Shown piece after piece: positions 50,256 to 60,286 of a DNA stretch of 64,000 bases. The position numbers were made by a program, and so were the translations under genes. The stretch comes from Calonectria ilicicola (Eukaryota; Ascomycota; Sordariomycetes; Hypocreales; Nectriaceae). Under the pieces are notes generated by a model. That model saw only the letters and a program-made list of their open reading frames with translations, was not told the origin of the DNA and did not search any database. How positions within the stretch are numbered: the first letter of the stretch is position 1; the number at the start of each line of letters is the position of its first letter. The stretch is taken from assembly GCA_020809705.1 (NCBI GenBank), contig CP085832.1, positions 1,674,001 to 1,738,000 of the forward strand, given 5' to 3'.

Positions 50256-51509
50256 ATGAAGTCCGCTGTCGCTGTCCTCGGCCTGGCTGCCATTGCCAAC
50301 GCCTTTGAGTTCCCCAAGCACGCTCAGTACCACCACAAGCGTTCCAACTACACCGAGCCCGCCGGTACCTCTGCTGCCGCTGGCTCCGGCTCCGACTACA
50401 CCACCGTCACTGTCCTCACCACCCAGGTCCGCACCATCACGAGCTGCGCTCCCACCGTGACCAACTGCCCTGCCCGCCAGACTGCCATTGACCAGCTCCC
50501 CGCCAACCAGAAGCACGTTGTCTACGTCACTGACACCGTTGTCCTCACAGAGACTGTCTGCCCCGTCTCCGAGGCTGGCAAGGTCTCTTCCTCCGTCATC
50601 CAGCAGGCCCAGACTGGTGGCATCACTCCCCAGTACACCATCACTGCCACTGCCCCCGGCGCTACCACCACCCCTGCTGCCGCTGCCATTCCCCTCAGCA
50701 CTGGCTACTCCGCCCCTGTGACCGACTCTGACAGCTCTGGCGGCGAGAACACCTCCCTCACCACCCTTGTCTCCACCACCGTTGTTGACAAGACCCTCAC
50801 CCTGACCATCAGCAACCAGGTCACCACCACCACTGTCCAGTCCACCATTGAGACCACCGTCACTGTCCCCTGCTCCCAGGTCACCGACCAGGCTGTCAAG
50901 TCTGGCGAGGACAACTCTGGCGTCTCCCCCACCAAGGGCTCTGGCAACAGCTACGGCCAGGGCTCCTCTGCCACTGAGGACACCACCACCACTGTCACTG
51001 GCACCAAGACCATCACCATTACCCTGACCGTCTCCGACTCTGAGTCCACTGCTACTGGTGTCTCTGGCGGTGACAACAGCGGCCAGAACAACGGCTACGC
51101 CACTGCCCAGAGCACCCCCTCTGCCACTGGTGGCAGCTCCAGCGGTGAGAGCAACAACGGCTCTTCCAACGGCTCCTCCTCCGGCAACTCTGGCTCTGAG
51201 GGCTCTTGCGAGTGCAACGGTGCCACCGCCACCGTCACTGTTACCCAGCCTGCTTCCACTGTCTACGTTACCGTCGACACTGAGGCTGCTTCCACCACTG
51301 CTCCCTACTCCAGCGAGAGCACTGGCACCAACAACTCTGGCTCTGACGACTCTGGTGACGATGATGATGAGGATGATGACTCCTGCGAGGATGACATCAC
51401 CACCACCCTCCAGGCCACCGTCACCGTTGTCCCCTACCCCATCAACGGCACCACTGCCGCTCCTACCGGCTACGCCAAGCCCTCCGGCTTCGCCCGCCTT
51501 GTCCGATAA
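50256..51509 (+). CDS. Secreted Ser/Thr-rich cell-wall-type protein
   Basis: Single exon, 417 aa. Signal peptide MKSAVAVLGLAAIANA, then a short propeptide ending in Lys28-Arg29 (HHKR), a Kex2-type site. The mature part is dominated by Ser, Thr, Gly and Asn with repeated TTVT/TTTVT patches likely to be O-mannosylated. It contains the TSCAPTVTNCPAR element shared by many fungal wall proteins and an acidic run (DDSGDDDDEDDDSCEDD) near residue 365. There is no hydrophobic C-terminal tail, so no GPI anchor; it ends AKPSGFARLVR. Codons end almost always in C, a mark of very high expression; as a side effect a 434-codon frame is open on the opposite strand. A long CT-rich leader fits strong transcription. 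Exact role unknown; adhesion or wall structure is likely. Confidence 0.88.
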   Translation: MKSAVAVLGLAAIANAFEFPKHAQYHHKRSNYTEPAGTSAAAGSGSDYTTVTVLTTQVRTITSCAPTVTNCPARQTAIDQLPANQKHVVYVTDTVVLTETVCPVSEAGKVSSSVIQQAQTGGITPQYTITATAPGATTTPAAAAIPLSTGYSAPVTDSDSSGGENTSLTTLVSTTVVDKTLTLTISNQVTTTTVQSTIETTVTVPCSQVTDQAVKSGEDNSGVSPTKGSGNSYGQGSSATEDTTTTVTGTKTITITLTVSDSESTATGVSGGDNSGQNNGYATAQSTPSATGGSSSGESNNGSSNGSSSGNSGSEGSCECNGATATVTVTQPASTVYVTVDTEAASTTAPYSSESTGTNNSGSDDSGDDDDEDDDSCEDDITTTLQATVTVVPYPINGTTAAPTGYAKPSGFARLVR

Positions 51510-52606
51510 ATTCCTGGCCAAAAGTTAGCTTGTTCGTATATGCCTTCTTTACGTTGTACAAAGCTCAGCCAAGGCGGGAACTTCTAGCCATTGTCGGGGC
51601 GAAAAAATCTGGTGGAGGGAAGAAGGAAATCTGACTTTGGAACTCACTGGAACAAATGTATGACAACTTATTTTTTGTGTGACAAAACTTTTTTCTTATT
51701 TTTCTGGAAATAACAATTCAATGAGAATCATGACCCAATGTTCTGTCTTGCCTAGACTTATACAATAACTCAATTTTTTCTCGCGCCTTTCTGTCTCTCT
51801 TTCCCTCTTATGTTGAAGACTTGTACATCAAAGATGGACTTTTTATGTGATTGGCGTCTAAAGTGATAGACGGGATTTTTGGAATGGTTTACTAGGGGAA
51901 AAGGAGTTTCCCGCGTGTTTTCCCTAAATCATTGGACTGTATTTCTCTTTTGTCACATACATATTCTTCAGCTTGTACATATTTTGAATGAGATGTTTGG
52001 TTTGTGGTAAATTCCCGATGTGCCTTAGCCGTGAAGTTGAATCTGTAAACCAATTGAACTTGTTGTGACTCTCGATAAATATTAGTTTGCGTCGCATACC
52101 ACAGTCTAGCATGGTAATGATGCAGGGTCGGGTTTATTCTTAATTTCACACGCCAACATAACCTCAGAATAGCAAATAATTTTTTAAAAAGGATGCAAAT
52201 ATAGATGAATCTATGATCAGTATATTTGATGTGCATTTTCTCGTTTACCCTTCATAGCTGCGTGCAGCAGAGCCTTGAGAAAGTCGTTGAGACCGAAATG
52301 GAAAGGAAAAAAAACTCGATTGAACACCCCTATAGCACTAAACGAGGTTTCCGTACCTAATATACGTAACCAAACAGCCGGAATCAACACCCATGAAGAA
52401 TATCCAATGCTGTGACCCCATATCGCTAACTTGCCTTTGAACCCAAAGATGTATTAATGAGCCTAGATCCAGTAGATAGTTTTATCCAAACGCTTGGTCG
52501 TTGATGTAGATACCACTGGTAGTACTGGTATCAGCAGCTCTCCTAAAAACTTTTTTTTGCCGCATATAATCACTTCTAGAGTGAGGATAGAGCTAATTGT
52601 ACCCGT
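51510..52606. other. Start of the AT-rich segment, no gene recognised
   Basis: About 1.1 kb after the secreted protein gene. Probably includes its 3' untranslated region (AT-rich with TTTTT runs at 51670-51710). Composition becomes clearly AT-rich from here and stays so, apart from the argininosuccinate synthase exons, to about 60.5 kb. Confidence 0.5.
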
Positions 52607-53178
52607 TCATGCCGCACTAATCCTATCCAAGGATACCTTGGGGGCAAGTATGAATGAAACACCAAAAGTTATAAGAGTAAGACCAGGTGGTAGTAGTGTG
52701 AACAAGCCATACGGCTGTACGCTCCATATAATTGCAATCGAACCGATCGAAACAACAAGGATGATCATGAGAGTGAGAATGAACCTATTGAATAGATAAT
52801 ACTCAGCATCTTTCGCACTATTTGGACGATTTTCTTGTCTTTCTTTCTCTATTGGCTCAACACCAAGAATGAAGAGTGAAGCAATTTGGTAATCTAATGG
52901 AATGGAACTTACACATTGGCACGCTCATCCCCAATCGATTTAATTTCCTGCCGTACGTAGAATAAATATGCAGCAGCCCACAAAAAAAAGTTGCTATGTT
53001 TGGTTGAGTCACTATTCTTTTGTCAAGTAAGCTTTAACAACACGCACCACCACTCCATCCACGGCAAGGTCGTCGCTATGTTGGTCCGAAGTCCGATCCA
53101 AACAAAGACGAAGACAGCAGAGGCAGGTCCGAACCCGAATAGTTTGGGAATGGTGATAAGACTGGTAAACCCGGCCAT
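52607..53178 (-). CDS. Unknown small multi-pass membrane protein
   Basis: Three exons, 53178-53048, 52993-52915 and 52855-52607, separated by introns of 54 and 59 nt; phases join to 152 aa ending in TGA. Hydrophobic segments: TSLITIPKLFGFGPASAVFVF (about residues 5-25), FFLWAAAYLFY, ILTLMIILVVSIGSIAIIW and LFTLLPPGLTLITFGVSFIL, with a charged loop (KEIGDE-like, then IEKERQENRPNSAKDAE) between the second and third. I do not recognise a family. The frame is open for about 90 nt before the ATG (reading CPTIFSNTSFI), so an upstream exon is possible and the protein may be longer. Built like its neighbour, the argininosuccinate synthase gene: short exons, roughly 55-nt introns, AT-rich surroundings. 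Confidence 0.5.
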
Positions 53179-54087
53179 TATGAAGGAGGTATTAGAGAAG
53201 ATAGTAGGGCAGACTTTGGCTCTTGGATTCGTAATCGAGGTTTGTGGCTGGATCTGTCTGGTTCAATAGGGGCGAATTGGGAAGAGAGGTATCAAGATTG
53301 GCGATGATTTTGCAATGAAAAAAAAAAAGAAGAGCTGAGGGAGCTTGCCTCTTCAAATACCACTTGGCACCAAGGTTTGGACTAGAGGGTTAAGTATCGA
53401 GAACTGTGGACAGGGGTTTTTCAAAATGAGGCCTTCCGCAGCGCAGTGCATGAGCGGAGGCGATTGGTTCGTGTTGGTGCATCCACCAGCCTGGATCGCC
53501 CCTAACTTCCCCCTGGCAGATGCTATTGTGGTCAGCTTGTCAGCGTCTACAAGCTCCCAGCTCCCGACCAACAAAATTCGCAACTGGGAGCTTGTCATAG
53601 CGTAGCCCGCACCCAGATGGTTGTTAATGGAGAAAGCCGCGCAATGTGCCTGGACATGTCCCTGGACAACTCAAAACAAAGCCTACTAGAACACTCTTAT
53701 TGCCCATTAATCCAGAGCGTGGGTAAATCGCCAGTAACAGATGATGCTACCTTGGCCTATGCGATCATTCTGCAACCCCTTGGCGCAGTCCATTCCAGAA
53801 AAACTATCCGAGAGACGTGGTGGTGAGTGGGCTACAGGCTCTAGTAGGTTATTTGATGATGCGTATTAGTGACAACCACCCCTCCATATGATAGAGAGAT
53901 GACCCATGGTCATGGCCGGATCACAGCCGGATCGTCTCCACCTTACCGCCTTCTAGCCTGACCATACCGGCTCCGCCCCAATTTGGTTGCATTCACTGAT
54001 GTATGCCATTTTGGGTTTCAATCCGACCTAACCTTCTACTGATCCATGAGCATCTGGAACGAAAATTTAACTATTAGATAAAACCAT
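53179..54087. other. AT-rich intergenic
   Basis: About 0.9 kb. Small open frames on both strands at 53345-53605 and 53617-53826 without recognisable features. May include upstream exons of the membrane protein gene. Confidence 0.4.
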
Positions 54088-54588
54088 TCAATGTGCTATG
54101 ACGTACAATATCATCTTGTTTGTAGCCCCCTGTCTGTCTTCACTCCGACAGGAGATCGTAAGCACAAACGCGAAAGCTACCAGTCGTAAAAAAAATCTCA
54201 CAAAGGTCCGGAAACACAGCTTCGTGAAAGAATTCGATGGGATGCCGTATTTTAGAGAGTGCCATGGCCGTATATGCTAGAAGCGGAAGTAATCAACAGC
54301 ATACTGCATACCTTGGTCACAACGATGATTTTCATTGTAGATATGAAGCCCAAAATACCTTGCTTAGTGGCTCTGCGAATTAGTGATGCTTAAAAGGTCG
54401 ATTGTCATGATTACCGGGTTGGCCTCGATAAGCAGGAAGGGAGATGCATGTCTGATTCTGTTAAGCTTACCCAAGGTGGGTTAACGACACGCTAATGCCG
54501 TAGTCGCGTGACCTTTACTAGGAAGCACAATCCGGAAACCAAAATAAGGGCAATGCCGGTTATCACAACGCATACACTACGGAGGTCG
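54088..54588 (-). pseudogene. Spliced membrane-protein fragment or remnant
   Basis: Coding-like pieces on the minus strand that join in phase: 54588-54513 with one clear transmembrane helix (VCVVITGIALILVSGLCFLV), 54457-54415, a 14-nt piece (AGCCACTAAGCAAG), and a last piece ending in TGA at 54088 that contains the hydrophobic stretch RFFLRLVAFAFVLTISC. Introns between them have CTAAC/CTAAT-like branch points and AG acceptors. No start codon fits, because the 3' end of argininosuccinate synthase lies only 190 bp upstream, so this looks like a truncated gene. Family not recognised. Confidence 0.35.
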
Positions 54589-54774
54589 CTAGAACGGGAA
54601 CTAAGACCTATCAGAATATTTTTTTTTTCTTATTGCAGAGTGAATCAACTAATTTTTGCTAGTTGATAGAGACCAAACTGTGATGTCTCTCCTTTGTGCT
54701 CAATGCAACTGGGAGTCTGCACCTGCTATCCCTGGATGCGCACCACATGTCGCAAATGGAACAAATCCATATTT

Positions 54775-57700
54775 TTATTTGGTGAGAGGCTCACCATCCT
54801 TGATCTTCTGCTCGCCGTACTTCTTGAGGCGGATGGCCTGGATGGCGATGAAGCCAGTGGTGTCCATGGGGGAGAAACCATCAAGAGAGTCCATGGAAGC
54901 ATCCTCTTCAGAGTAGAGGTTAGAAGTCTCGCTGGATCGGCCAAGAACATAGACGTTGCCCTTGTAGGCGGACAATCTAACAACACCCGAAACAGTGCGC
55001 TGAGAGAACTCAATAGAGTTGTCAAGCTAAGAAAAAGAAACACAATTAGTGATCCGGGCTCATAATTAATTGGATGGGTTTTACTTACGAACTCGCGCTC
55101 GGGGCTGAAGTACATGCCCTGGTAGAGCAGACGGGACCAGGTAAGACTAAAAAAAAAAAAGTTAGAATCCAGATTCCTCTTGTGAAAATCGTTACTATTG
55201 AGATATGCCGAATAGATATGCTCTAGCCTCTCGGAGTATGAAGTAGACCGACCAAGTTCATGAGCTTGGGGCTCTTTGAGGCTGAAGCTAAAACCGAGGG
55301 CACCGCATTGCGCCGATTTGTGAAATAATGCAATGAAAAGCAAGAAAAGGAAAAAAAAAACCTACGTAACAAACTGGTCACGGAGCTGACGGAGGTTTCC
55401 ATCAAGAACAAGACCCTCGAGATCCAGATGGGCAAGTCGAGCAACTGCATATGGTCAGTGGGGCTTCCAAAAGTTTAAAGTGGGGCAACATACTGGTCAA
55501 ACCGGGAGTGCTAAAACGAAGTTCACATTAGCAAAAACACCAAAAGAAGGCAATCAAAGTGCATACTCGTAGCAACCACTATATAAATTAAAATTAGCAA
55601 ATATCAATTGAGAGACAACCACAAAAATTACCGGGACTTGAGGCCGATGAAACCTTCACGTTTGTCGTTAGCACATTATCATTGACTACATCATAGCAAC
55701 GTAAATACTTACGGTTCTCAACGATGTCAACTCGTCCAACACCGTTTTCGTATCCGATCTAGGGAAGGGTTAGGTGACATTTCGAAAATGAGCCTAGCAC
55801 ATCGAGACTGACCTTGTTGAGCAACTTGAATGATTCGATAGAATCAGTGACCTCCTGGTTGCCAAGAACAACCTTTGAGATCAGACTAACATCGTTGTGA
55901 GCTTATTCATCCTGATTGAATAGTAAGGGAACATACCCCTTATCGAAGTGGATAGAGAATTCAGTAGGCTCGTTGGGAGCATCCTTGGGGTCCCTAAATA
56001 ATGTCCGTTAAAAAAGAATTTCGTCCAAGCTCAGCGGTGAAATTACTTAGTTCTAGTCCAAAGATCCGCAGGGGGGGTGTGATCGGGATCCTCCTATTAA
56101 AACAGTCAGTATTGTATTCAATGTAAAGTGTTCAGACAAGATTTGGAACAAGGTATCCGACATACCAGAACACCAGCCTCGTAAGAGCAGTGAACGATGT
56201 TCTACAAACAAGTTAGCAACCAGGGAAAGTTTGCCGAACCCAACAAGTATCTCGTACGTCATCCCTATACACATTAGCAAAGGTATATCAATCTACCCCA
56301 AAAGGGCATTGACTTACATGGACCAAGGCTTCTTGGGGCTCTGAGACACTTCGATGTCGTTCTCAGCAGCGTACTTGAGGAGATCAGCGCGGCCCCTGAG
56401 GTTGATAATCAGTTCAGCGAAACATTAGCAGAAGAAGACGGGAGCGAACTGACTTGAAGCGCTCAATGAACTCGGGGATACGCCAGGGTGCCAAAATCTT
56501 AATGTCAGGCTTCAGCGTAAGGTAAGCAAGCTAGCAAGGTTAGCTTGGCCAGAGATGAGAAAAACCGTGGATTCAAGTACCTCGAATCGGACTTGGCTAA
56601 TTTGGGTGTTAGCAGGTGAAACCTTTTGTTTATATCGAATACTCACTCATTTCCTTTGCCGGTGCAACCGTGGGAGATCAAATCACAGTTGAACTTTTCA
56701 GCGACTCGCACCTGGGCCCTTGCGAGGACGGGACCGGTAGGATAGTTAGCAACGACTTTCAAAGAGTGTTATTTATTAACTCACGAGCGAGACTGGTGCC
56801 GAGAAGATATCTGGTTGGACATGTTAGAATGTGAAGGTATTTCGGGAAAAAAGTGGGGCGGGCTTCGCCGGTGTTGGCTATCACCACCTAGAAAGTGGCA
56901 GAAAGAACGTTCATGTTAAGGAAAAAAAGAATCAAGCTCACCGTTCTTCAAACGCACTATTACATTGTATAGCGCGGGCGACGACCTCGTCCACAAGCTC
57001 ACGTTGGAGGTTTTCGCAGACGAAAGCCTCGGCACCCAACTGGCTGGAGGTTAGATATAAGTCATTGGAAAACGCGGGGCCCACATGCCTTAAGAGCCTT
57101 TTTCTCAACAGCAGCAAAGTCTGCGATAAAGGTCAGTCATTTGTCATTTGCGAGCCAGTTAATTTATTGAGAATAACATACCTTCCTCCTGGCCGACATC
57201 ACCGATGAAGGCAACCTTAGATCTGTGTTAGAGCCAAGGTGATCCTGCCAATCCGTTTAGGATAACCTACCACTTGATATCCGCTCTTAATGAGCCATAC
57301 CAGGATCTATTCAAAGAGATGTCAGTGTCTCAATTGGTAGATAATAGAGGCGAGGTTCTCCGGCCAAAGGAAAAGAATCCACTTGGGCACCATAAGACTA
57401 CACTTTGACAGCTCTCGTCCCTCATCGAGCATCAATTCTGGGAATTAGGTCTAGATTTCCCTTCGGCAGAACAAGAATGAGCTCCTCCATTCATGTCTTC
57501 TTCAGGATACCCCGTTGCTTCGAATATGCTGGAGCTGCCCTTGTCTGTATCTCGGCTGTGGTCTTATGGTGCCCATTGGCTCATGGCTCGTTCGAGTGCG
57601 CAATGATGAGAATCAACGTACGGTTGAGGTATCGAGACCTCCGCTGTAAGCACTGTGTAATAAAGGAAAAGGAACTTGTTAGCAATGGCATCTCGGGAGC

Positions 57701-57854
57701 TAGATGTGATCAAGGCTTAGTGGTGGAGTTGGTGATGGCTTCGAATGCGGGGCTGCATTGGCTCCGGCACGTTGAGAAAAAAGAGAAAATGTGGAGCTGA
57801 TTAAAAAGATAAATGCAGGGGGGGCACTTACAGACAAACGCGACCCTTGGACAT
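54775..57854 (-). CDS. Argininosuccinate synthase with 22 introns
   Basis: Cytosolic ATP-dependent ligase that joins citrulline and aspartate, the penultimate step of arginine synthesis. The 414-aa protein is recovered only as 23 exons, starting at 57854, 57652, 57306, 57215, 57120, 57039, 56810, 56734, 56596, 56530, 56395, 56264, 56201, 56093, 55993, 55885, 55758, 55653, 55578, 55510, 55444, 55146 and 55026; all phases close and no internal stop occurs. Family signatures run in order: the ATP loop CLAYSGGLDTST, DVGQEEDF, RYLLGTSLA, SHGCTGKGND, VRFELAYLTLKPDIK, PWSMDD, YEAGVLEDPDHTPP, GLKSRGCY, LYQGMYFSPEREF, and GFIAIQAIRLKKYG. Length is normal. Oddities: exons of 7, 12, 16 and 17 nt, one GC donor (57088-57087), and one acceptor that reads CG instead of AG (56736-56735). 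The product name is certain; whether the gene is functional depends on that acceptor. Confidence 0.9.
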
Positions 57855-57939
57855 GATGAAGAAAGTGTCGATTCAAACGTGTTAGTACTCCTTGTGCGTG
57901 TGTGCGATGTACGAAAGATAATGGAGGGGTCAGGGCTTG

Positions 57940-58270
57940 TTAAATAAAATCCTGCCCCTCATCTGACTCACCGATAGGCGTGGATTTATCGCCCCGCATC
58001 AAGGCCTGCAAAAACGCTAATGACTGTGGCACCGATCTCGGCTGATGTGCGGCGCCTAGACTAACACGCTCAACGTCATCTTTAGTCCATGCAAAGCCTG
58101 CAAGGTCAGCAAATTTCTGCAAAGTCTAACGTCAAACACCGGTACGGGCGTGGGGCCTGAAGCCATTCGAAGCAGTATCCAATTCGGCAACTGAGTAGTT
58201 GATGGAAATACCATAGTCGAAGCCATTAGGGTAGTCCCGCCGGTTTACGGAGCAAGTCGGACAGTGATAG
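57940..58270 (-). pseudogene. Unresolved coding-like fragments
   Basis: On the minus strand, about 58265-58132 reads CPTCSVNRRDYPNGFDYGIS and on to a stop, and 58122-57940 reads KFADLAGFAWTKDDVERVSL and on to a stop at DEGQDFI. Both have the balanced composition of real protein, but they are in different frames only 10 nt apart with no usable intron between. Possibly the remains of a gene broken by a frameshift. Not assigned to a family. Confidence 0.25.
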
Positions 58271-59595
58271 CTTTCTGGACCTTCTTACCGCCACTAGAAC
58301 ATAAGCCCCTCGCATCGGGGGGGATGCACATCTGTCAAGGTCTAAGACAACCAAGCCTTAGCCACGTAGGTCCAACGAGCACGGGTCATTATTCCTTCGC
58401 TCTATTAAAGTAAAAGGAAAGGTCGGAGGAAGGAAGGATCAAGCCTCAGTTTCGTACTCAACAAGAACCTACATTTATTCTACCTGAGTATCTTACCCAG
58501 TATCACCCCGTTACAGCGACCTGGGTTTCAAGCATAGTGCCTACAACTACAACCGGAACGTTAATAACGGTCAAGCCATATAAAATGCGTTAGCCTTTTG
58601 CCGAATAGCTCTTGTAGCACATTACGTTATTCAAACCCGCAGAGCCAACGGTTTTTCGAACTCAGAAACAGTTCCACCTTCTACAATTGCGATTCACCGC
58701 CACTATTGCTAAACGACCTATGCTTTCTGCATGTTAGTCAACATGTTGCTGCGATTCACCCCAATTGCCCCGACTTTCCATGAAACCACGGTTGGACCAA
58801 CACTGAGGGGTTTTCTGCTGTCTAAAACATGGTCAAAATGATTAAAAAAAATAGAAAATAATTTATAATCTCATCATATGGGCAGCTGATCCAGATGGTT
58901 TGTCCGTGAATGTGGAGACAAGCGCCTTGCCTACGAGGAAATAGGTGGTGAAGTAAATCAGTGGTTTGCATGCCAACTGTCCGAGGGAAGCATAATAAAT
59001 AGATGCCAAAAAGCATGCGCTCATGTTTCAACTTTTCCAAATACCGAAAAATTATAGCTACGGAAATGGTTCGCGAGCTTAAGAAAGATTTAAGTGCAGA
59101 TAATGGGCAATGCTAGCACGTGAGCCCGGCTTCCAAGATGACACCAAGACAACAGGCGAAAATTCGAAGCGGACAATCGCGTGATCTGGTTTTTATGTTG
59201 CGTATTTTTAACGGGTGATCAAATCACCAGGGCTTGCTTGCGTCACATCAGACAAGCGTGTCGTCTGAAGCTGACATTGTTCGTGATGCGAGCACGGCAC
59301 GAAAGCAGCACATCGACTCAATTGATAGCACAACGGCAGTATTACTGATGTAAATAATTCAGTTAGTAGTATTGGGAATCTATATGATGAGATGACTTTT
59401 ATTTAGGTGTATAGGAGGAAATCATCAAGAGGCTCTTTTCCACCCAAAGAGGTACCAACATGCCCAAGCACAGCACATGAATTTCGAGTGGATTAAATTG
59501 AACCAACCAGATTAGATCGAACTAAAAGTGGGTTTAGGAGATTGAGTAGATTGAGGGCTCCTCTTGAGCTGTTTTTCCCATCCATCTTCTTCATC
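58271..59595. other. AT-rich intergenic
   Basis: About 1.3 kb before the tRNA-Arg gene. Short open frames only. Nothing recognised. Confidence 0.45.
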
Positions 59596-59737
59596 GGCCG
59601 CGTGGCCTAATGGCTAAGGCGTCAGATTTCGGTCTGTTTCGATTCTCTGAAGATTCCAGGTTAGTACATTGTCAACAATAAGCAATGTTTGAAATTAATT
59701 CTAACTCCTCATAAAGGTTCGACTCCTGGCGTGGTCG
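59596..59737 (+). tRNA. tRNA-Arg(UCG) with a 12-nt tRNA intron and a 57-nt insertion in the T-stem
   Basis: Removing 59633-59644 and 59660-59716 leaves a perfect 73-nt cloverleaf. Acceptor stem GGCCGCG (59596-59602) pairs with CGTGGTC (59730-59736); D-stem GCCT/AGGC; anticodon stem TCAGA/TCTGA; loop with U33 and anticodon TCG (59629-59631); variable loop AGATT; T-stem CCAGG/CCTGG around TTCGACT; discriminator G. The 12-nt insert sits after position 37, the canonical place for eukaryotic tRNA introns. The 57-nt insert interrupts the T-stem at its last pair. The A box is intact, and a complete B box (GGTTCGACTCC) is kept at 59716-59726. A T-rich Pol III terminator follows at 59739. Whether a functional tRNA is made depends on removal of the second insert. 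Confidence 0.85.
59660..59716 (+). other. Spliceosomal-type intron inside the tRNA-Arg gene
   Basis: Exactly 57 nt, beginning GTTAGT and ending CATAAAG, with a TTCTAAC branch-point-like element about 15 nt before the 3' end. It is inserted in a CCAG/GTTC context, a typical proto-splice site. Size, ends and branch site match the short introns of the argininosuccinate synthase gene 2 kb away. It does not match a tRNA intron in position or structure. Confidence 0.7.
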
Positions 59738-60286
59738 CTTTCTTTTTCTTTTTTTGCACTTTTTTTCCTTTCAGGTTGACATGTTATTCTGATATGTTGC
59801 ATCGAATCGTGTACTATGGGTTGTAGCACATCAATTTGAATTGACACGATTAGACCAACCAATCTTTCCCATGCCTTAGAATGACTCCGTATTTGAGCGC
59901 GTCTTGTCTCAAAAAGCTATCAACGTTGACGGCATAATCATTGAGAGGTTATCGACAAGTCTACCTGTGCTGAATTAAAAAAAAACCAGCCGCAGGCCGA
60001 CCAAGATTTCCCCAGAACCACAACGACGACAGACACAATCAGTACCCAACAAGTTCAATTGGTCTTCTTCATTTTTTGGAGTAAAAATATCGCCAGCTTA
60101 ATCCTCTTTGCGGTGCTATGTCAAAAAGAGAGCAGCGGAAAGGCGCATCAGGGATTGCAGTCAGAAGTGAAGATTATCACCAATTCATTAAATATTTTGG
60201 CTAGACAGCATGAGCAAAAAGATTATTTATCCCTTCATAAAAAAATTCAAACTTCCCATGCCGTGAATGTGCAAAAATAAAAGTTT
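59738..60286. other. AT-rich spacer between two tRNA genes
   Basis: About 550 bp including the Pol III terminator of tRNA-Arg (T runs at 59739-59755 and 59760-59766). A 73-codon forward frame (60059-60280) is lysine-rich and probably chance. Nothing else seen. Confidence 0.45.

Noticed and set aside
50217..51521. A 434-codon open frame on the minus strand
   Set aside because: It mirrors the secreted protein gene exactly; C-ending codons on the plus strand remove stops on the other strand. The product is Gly/Val/Ser repeats without any domain.
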